64,000 nt of DNA from Ilyonectria destructans (Eukaryota; Ascomycota; Sordariomycetes; Hypocreales; Nectriaceae). The notes under the pieces were generated by a model. It was given only the letters and a program-made list of their open reading frames with translations. It was not told the origin of the DNA and did no database searches. The stretch is taken from NCBI GenBank assembly GCA_020740775.1, contig JAHEWK010000048.1, positions 20,833 to 84,832 of the forward strand. Direction: 5' to 3'. This document shows, one piece after another, positions 61,412 through 64,000 of the stretch (its first letter is position 1; the number at the start of each line of letters is the position of its first letter). The translations under genes were made by a program, and so were the position numbers.

Positions 61412-62840
61412 TCAACTTCGCGTCGCGCGCGTGGCTCTCCCATTGGGCGTTGTCGCCACTCTTCTTGACTTCCTCCTTGCACTGGTGGTGGAAGTCGATC
61501 TTCGGGCTCCCTTGTTGTCGGTCTTAGGCCCAGCCTTCCTCTTGGCGGTCTGCTCAGCCCCCGCCGCGGCGACGGCCTCGTCGCGTCCGCCAACACGCCC
61601 CCAGTAATCATCAACGTGCTCTTGTGCATACTCACTAACGGCGGCCTCGGGCTCCCACGAGCGCTGCTGGGAGCCGATCCAGGCGACATCGAGGAGGACG
61701 TCGCCGCTGCTTGGGACGAGGCGGTGGCCCTCGACGTGGAGGACATGCCACAGGTCTGGGTCGACAACAGCGCTCTTGCGCCCGCCCTTGACGGTGCGCC
61801 AATATTTGAAGAGAATGGTGCGGGCGTCTTCTTGAACCGTTGGCTTCAGGTTCCCAGGTAAATTCGTCGGCGAGGTTCTCTGTCTTCCAGGAGATGCGCA
61901 GCTCAAGGAGAGTAGGGTCCTCGGCAGATTGGCGGTGTTCTAGGATCTTGTCGATTTCGAAGATTTCGGAATCGTCTGCCTCGTTGGTTTCGTTGGCGTG
62001 AAGTTCCGGTTTGGCAGTAGCACCCTCTTCGGCTTCCTTTTGTTCGGGAGCAGAGGGAGCAGAGGCCGTCGCTTTACCAGTTTCCGCGGGAGGAGCTGCT
62101 GCTGCGAAGTCTACAGGTTCCTCTAGCGCCACGGGAGGACACACGATGGGAGCAAGACATGTAAACGCCCTCTCATGGGCATCCGTTTCTTCCACAGAAT
62201 CCTGGAGCTGGTTCTCCAGCTGAGCGACGGAATCATCCCCGGGCTCTTTGGCATGTTCCTCCTTTTCCGCCTTAACCGTCGTCGCGTCGCTCTCGACGGA
62301 GATTTCTCCTTCAACTTCCTCGATTGGCCTCTTGCGACCGGCGGTGGGAGTGGAGTTTTCGGGCGCGGGCTCCTCCTTTTGTCCGCCGAAGACGCCAATT
62401 AGTCTGCCAAATCCCCCGATAAGAGAGTGGCCCCGTGTGCTCGCCGTCGCAGGAGTAGCAGCGACGGATGCAGCAACTATGGTCTGCACCTCGGTCGCTG
62501 ATTCTCCCGCCGGGACAGCCGGTATGTCCATGAGAGCCATTGGGGCCATCGGGGCCATCGGGGCCATCGACGCAGTGGGGGCACCCTCGCTCAGGTGCGT
62601 GTTGTCTTGGCCGGTAAGGTCGCGGCATGAAGGGGACTTCGGACGCGAGGGAGAGGCAGGAACGACGACGGATCGGCGGAAGTGCGTGGTCTGAGAGGTG
62701 GAGGGAGAGAAATTAGCGTCGTCGAAGAGGCCGCTCTGGAAGCGTTTCGAGGGACGCGCTGACTGGAACATCGGAGTGACTTGCTTCTTAGCTGACGCGA
62801 GGGTCGTCTCCTTGAGGCGGGCCAGGACTGCTTGCTGCAC
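61412..62840 (-). pseudogene. Double-chromodomain protein with a one-base frameshift
   Basis: From ATG 62840: a disordered N-terminus with a short MAP repeat (MAPMAPMAPMALMD) and an acidic middle. A first chromodomain begins near 61975 (EIFEIDKILEHRQ, LLELRISWKTENLADEFTWE). Directly after FTWEPEA the sequence continues in the next frame (TVQEDARTILFKYWRTVKGG), as if one base had been inserted near 61842. A second chromodomain-like module follows (DLWHVLHVEGHRLVPSSGDV, LLDVAWIGSQQRSWEPEAAV, EYAQEHVDDYW). A basic tail ends at 61412. Chromodomains read methylated histone tails, so a heterochromatin role is likely if the protein is made. The single lesion could also be a sequencing error, in which case the gene is intact at about 475 residues. 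Confidence 0.65.
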
Positions 62841-63439
62841 GTCGACGAGCTAGTGGCGCGTGGTAAGAGCCGCCGAAAAGTCGACGGATAGGGAGACCAA
62901 TGTGTGGTTAAGCCGGACTCGCAGCGAAGTGGGCAATAACAAGAAAATCGATCAAAGCGCTGCAAGCGTAGGTCCTAGCGCAAAAAGAACAGGCAACTTT
63001 CGAGCGGCAGCGGCCCTTGATAGCACGCAAGATCTAGTGATGCGCGATGCGACGGGCGCTGGCGAGAAAGGACTGCGGCGCTCATGTTTCTGGCAAGGTC
63101 GTGGTGGAGTGGAGATGCATGGCGTAGGAATCAAGATAGAGTGGGCAGCTAATAGTCGACTGCAGTAGCTGATAGAGAAGAGTGGCTGGTGGAATTGTGG
63201 CTAAGTGCTCGGTTTTAATTGGCTAAGCATAAATGAACACTACTAGGGTGTCAGAAAATGAACTCTACCCCCGGGAAAGTGGGGCAGGAAAATGAACTTT
63301 AGTAGAGTTCTGAGGTTACAGCATCTGTAGGCAATACGTTGGAATAATTGCCTAACATAGCATGCAACAACCTGTTTGCATGTTATTGTTGTTAATGAAG
63401 TCTGCAGCTCTAATTCTGCCATCCCTATTGGCTACAACA
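62841..63439. other. No gene recognised
   Basis: Upstream region of the chromodomain gene. Short frames only. Confidence 0.4.
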
Positions 63440-63630
63440 GTCATCGTCAGCGTCTCTTACACCCTCCCCTGCCCCGCCGTAATTTTCGGTCCCCCGCCCC
63501 GTCTGCAGTTGATCTGTATGAGCAATACATTTCTACCGACCAACTCCATGACGGTGAGGCAAGCTGCGATGAGGCTATTGCGTACTGGCTGTCTCGCTAT
63601 GACTCTGTTGAGGATGATGGTGAGAGCTAA
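63440..63630 (+). mobile_element. hAT transposase C-terminal relic
   Basis: SAVDLYEQYISTDQLHDGEA followed by CDEAIAYWLSRYDSVEDD resembles the segment just before the hAT dimerisation domain (Y-x-x-Y-I, then P/A-I-x-Y-W). It ends in a stop at 63630. No terminal repeats found. Confidence 0.45.
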
Positions 63631-63939
63631 GATAATAAGAATGACGACAGTAGGATCAATGTAAAGCAGACAAATATAACATGTATGATAAGCGAGCGAG
63701 CTAGCCAGACAAGCGAGCTAGCCACTTCAAAATCCCATATAAATACCTATTTTCAGCTCCCTTGCAAAAACTATCAATTCTTAAGAAAATAAAATAAACT
63801 TTAGTAGTATATTCAATATAATGCAATAATAGTATATTGATTTTCTTAAATTTTATACACTTTGTTGGATCCGTTACGGTCAATTCGATCAAATGGATAG
63901 GGATCAATACAGTGATGATGATGTTGATGATTTCTTGTG
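63631..63939. other. No gene recognised
   Basis: AT-rich sequence containing a direct repeat, gcgagctagccagacaagcgagctagcca (about 63694-63723). Confidence 0.35.
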
Positions 63940-63988
63940 CCGGTCATCCGGACCGGTCAGAAGAGGGGTTATCAGACCCCCTTCTGAC
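63940..63988. repeat. Two strong hairpins at the window end
   Basis: CCGGTC/GACCGG (about 63940-63956) is followed by GTCAGAAG (63956-63963) pairing with CTTCTGAC (63981-63988), with an inner GGGG/CCCC pair. Could be the end of an element that extends beyond the window. Confidence 0.45.
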
Positions 63989-64000
63989 TAAGGTTAGGAT

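Noticed and set aside
61616..62694. Plus-strand frames across the chromodomain gene
   Set aside because: Shadows of GC-rich minus-strand coding sequence with clear chromodomain motifs.
63985..64000. Telomere repeat at the window end (ggttagg)
   Set aside because: Only a single near-match, no array.

Overview
The window is filamentous ascomycete DNA, most likely Eurotiales (Aspergillus/Penicillium-like). The reasons are a recognisable flbA gene (RGS regulator of conidiation), short introns of about 50-200 bp with CTRAY-like branch sites, NACHT-type NLR genes with fungal N-terminal domains, Tad-type LINEs and hAT transposons. It looks like an accessory, rearranged region with a few conserved housekeeping genes: RTC3-like at 6034-6644, flbA at 14598-16809 and a secreted alpha-carbonic anhydrase at 19402-20347. 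Between them lie many broken genes and mobile elements.

Layout. 0.8-5.4 kb: relics of an F-box-type gene, a protein kinase, a HeLo-NACHT NLR (minus) and a patatin-like domain head-to-head with it. 6-20.4 kb: RTC3-like, a stretch with little recognisable coding, flbA, a frameshifted unknown gene and the carbonic anhydrase. 21.1-22.9 kb: a hydrolase-NACHT-ankyrin relic. 23.4 kb: a Cys-rich DUF3716-like ORF. 24.9-30.3 kb: a full-length LINE with two open ORFs and a 12-bp target duplication. 30.4-34.2 kb: a MITE and an internally deleted hAT element. 34.7-38.9 kb: an orphan STAND N-terminal domain and a nearly intact PNP-NACHT-WD40 NLR. 39.1-41 kb: a mosaic of LINE 5' end, Ty3-type gag and a host gene fragment. 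41-52 kb: two apparently identical 3,032-bp hAT copies in inverted orientation around a 5-kb segment. 52-54.6 kb: a fused NRPS adenylation/MFS transporter gene and an SDR reductase, probably the remains of a secondary-metabolite cluster. 55-64 kb: LINE, hAT, MULE-like MITE and BCS1-like relics, a PD-(D/E)XK-like protein, a frameshifted double-chromodomain protein and repeats.

The strongest observation is structural. The 8-bp hAT target duplication is split: CTTGAGAT follows the first copy and its reverse complement ATCTCAAG follows the second. A transporter gene cut off at the second copy appears to resume just beyond the first copy (GGAFLV motif between splice sites). Both facts are explained if the 5-kb segment between the copies was inverted by recombination between them. 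The second theme is an accumulation of decaying NLR genes carrying different N-terminal modules (HeLo, patatin-like, alpha/beta-hydrolase, STAND N-terminal, PNP). This matches a region of rapidly turning-over fungal allorecognition/immunity genes. All functional statements rest on motif recognition by eye; no database search was possible.
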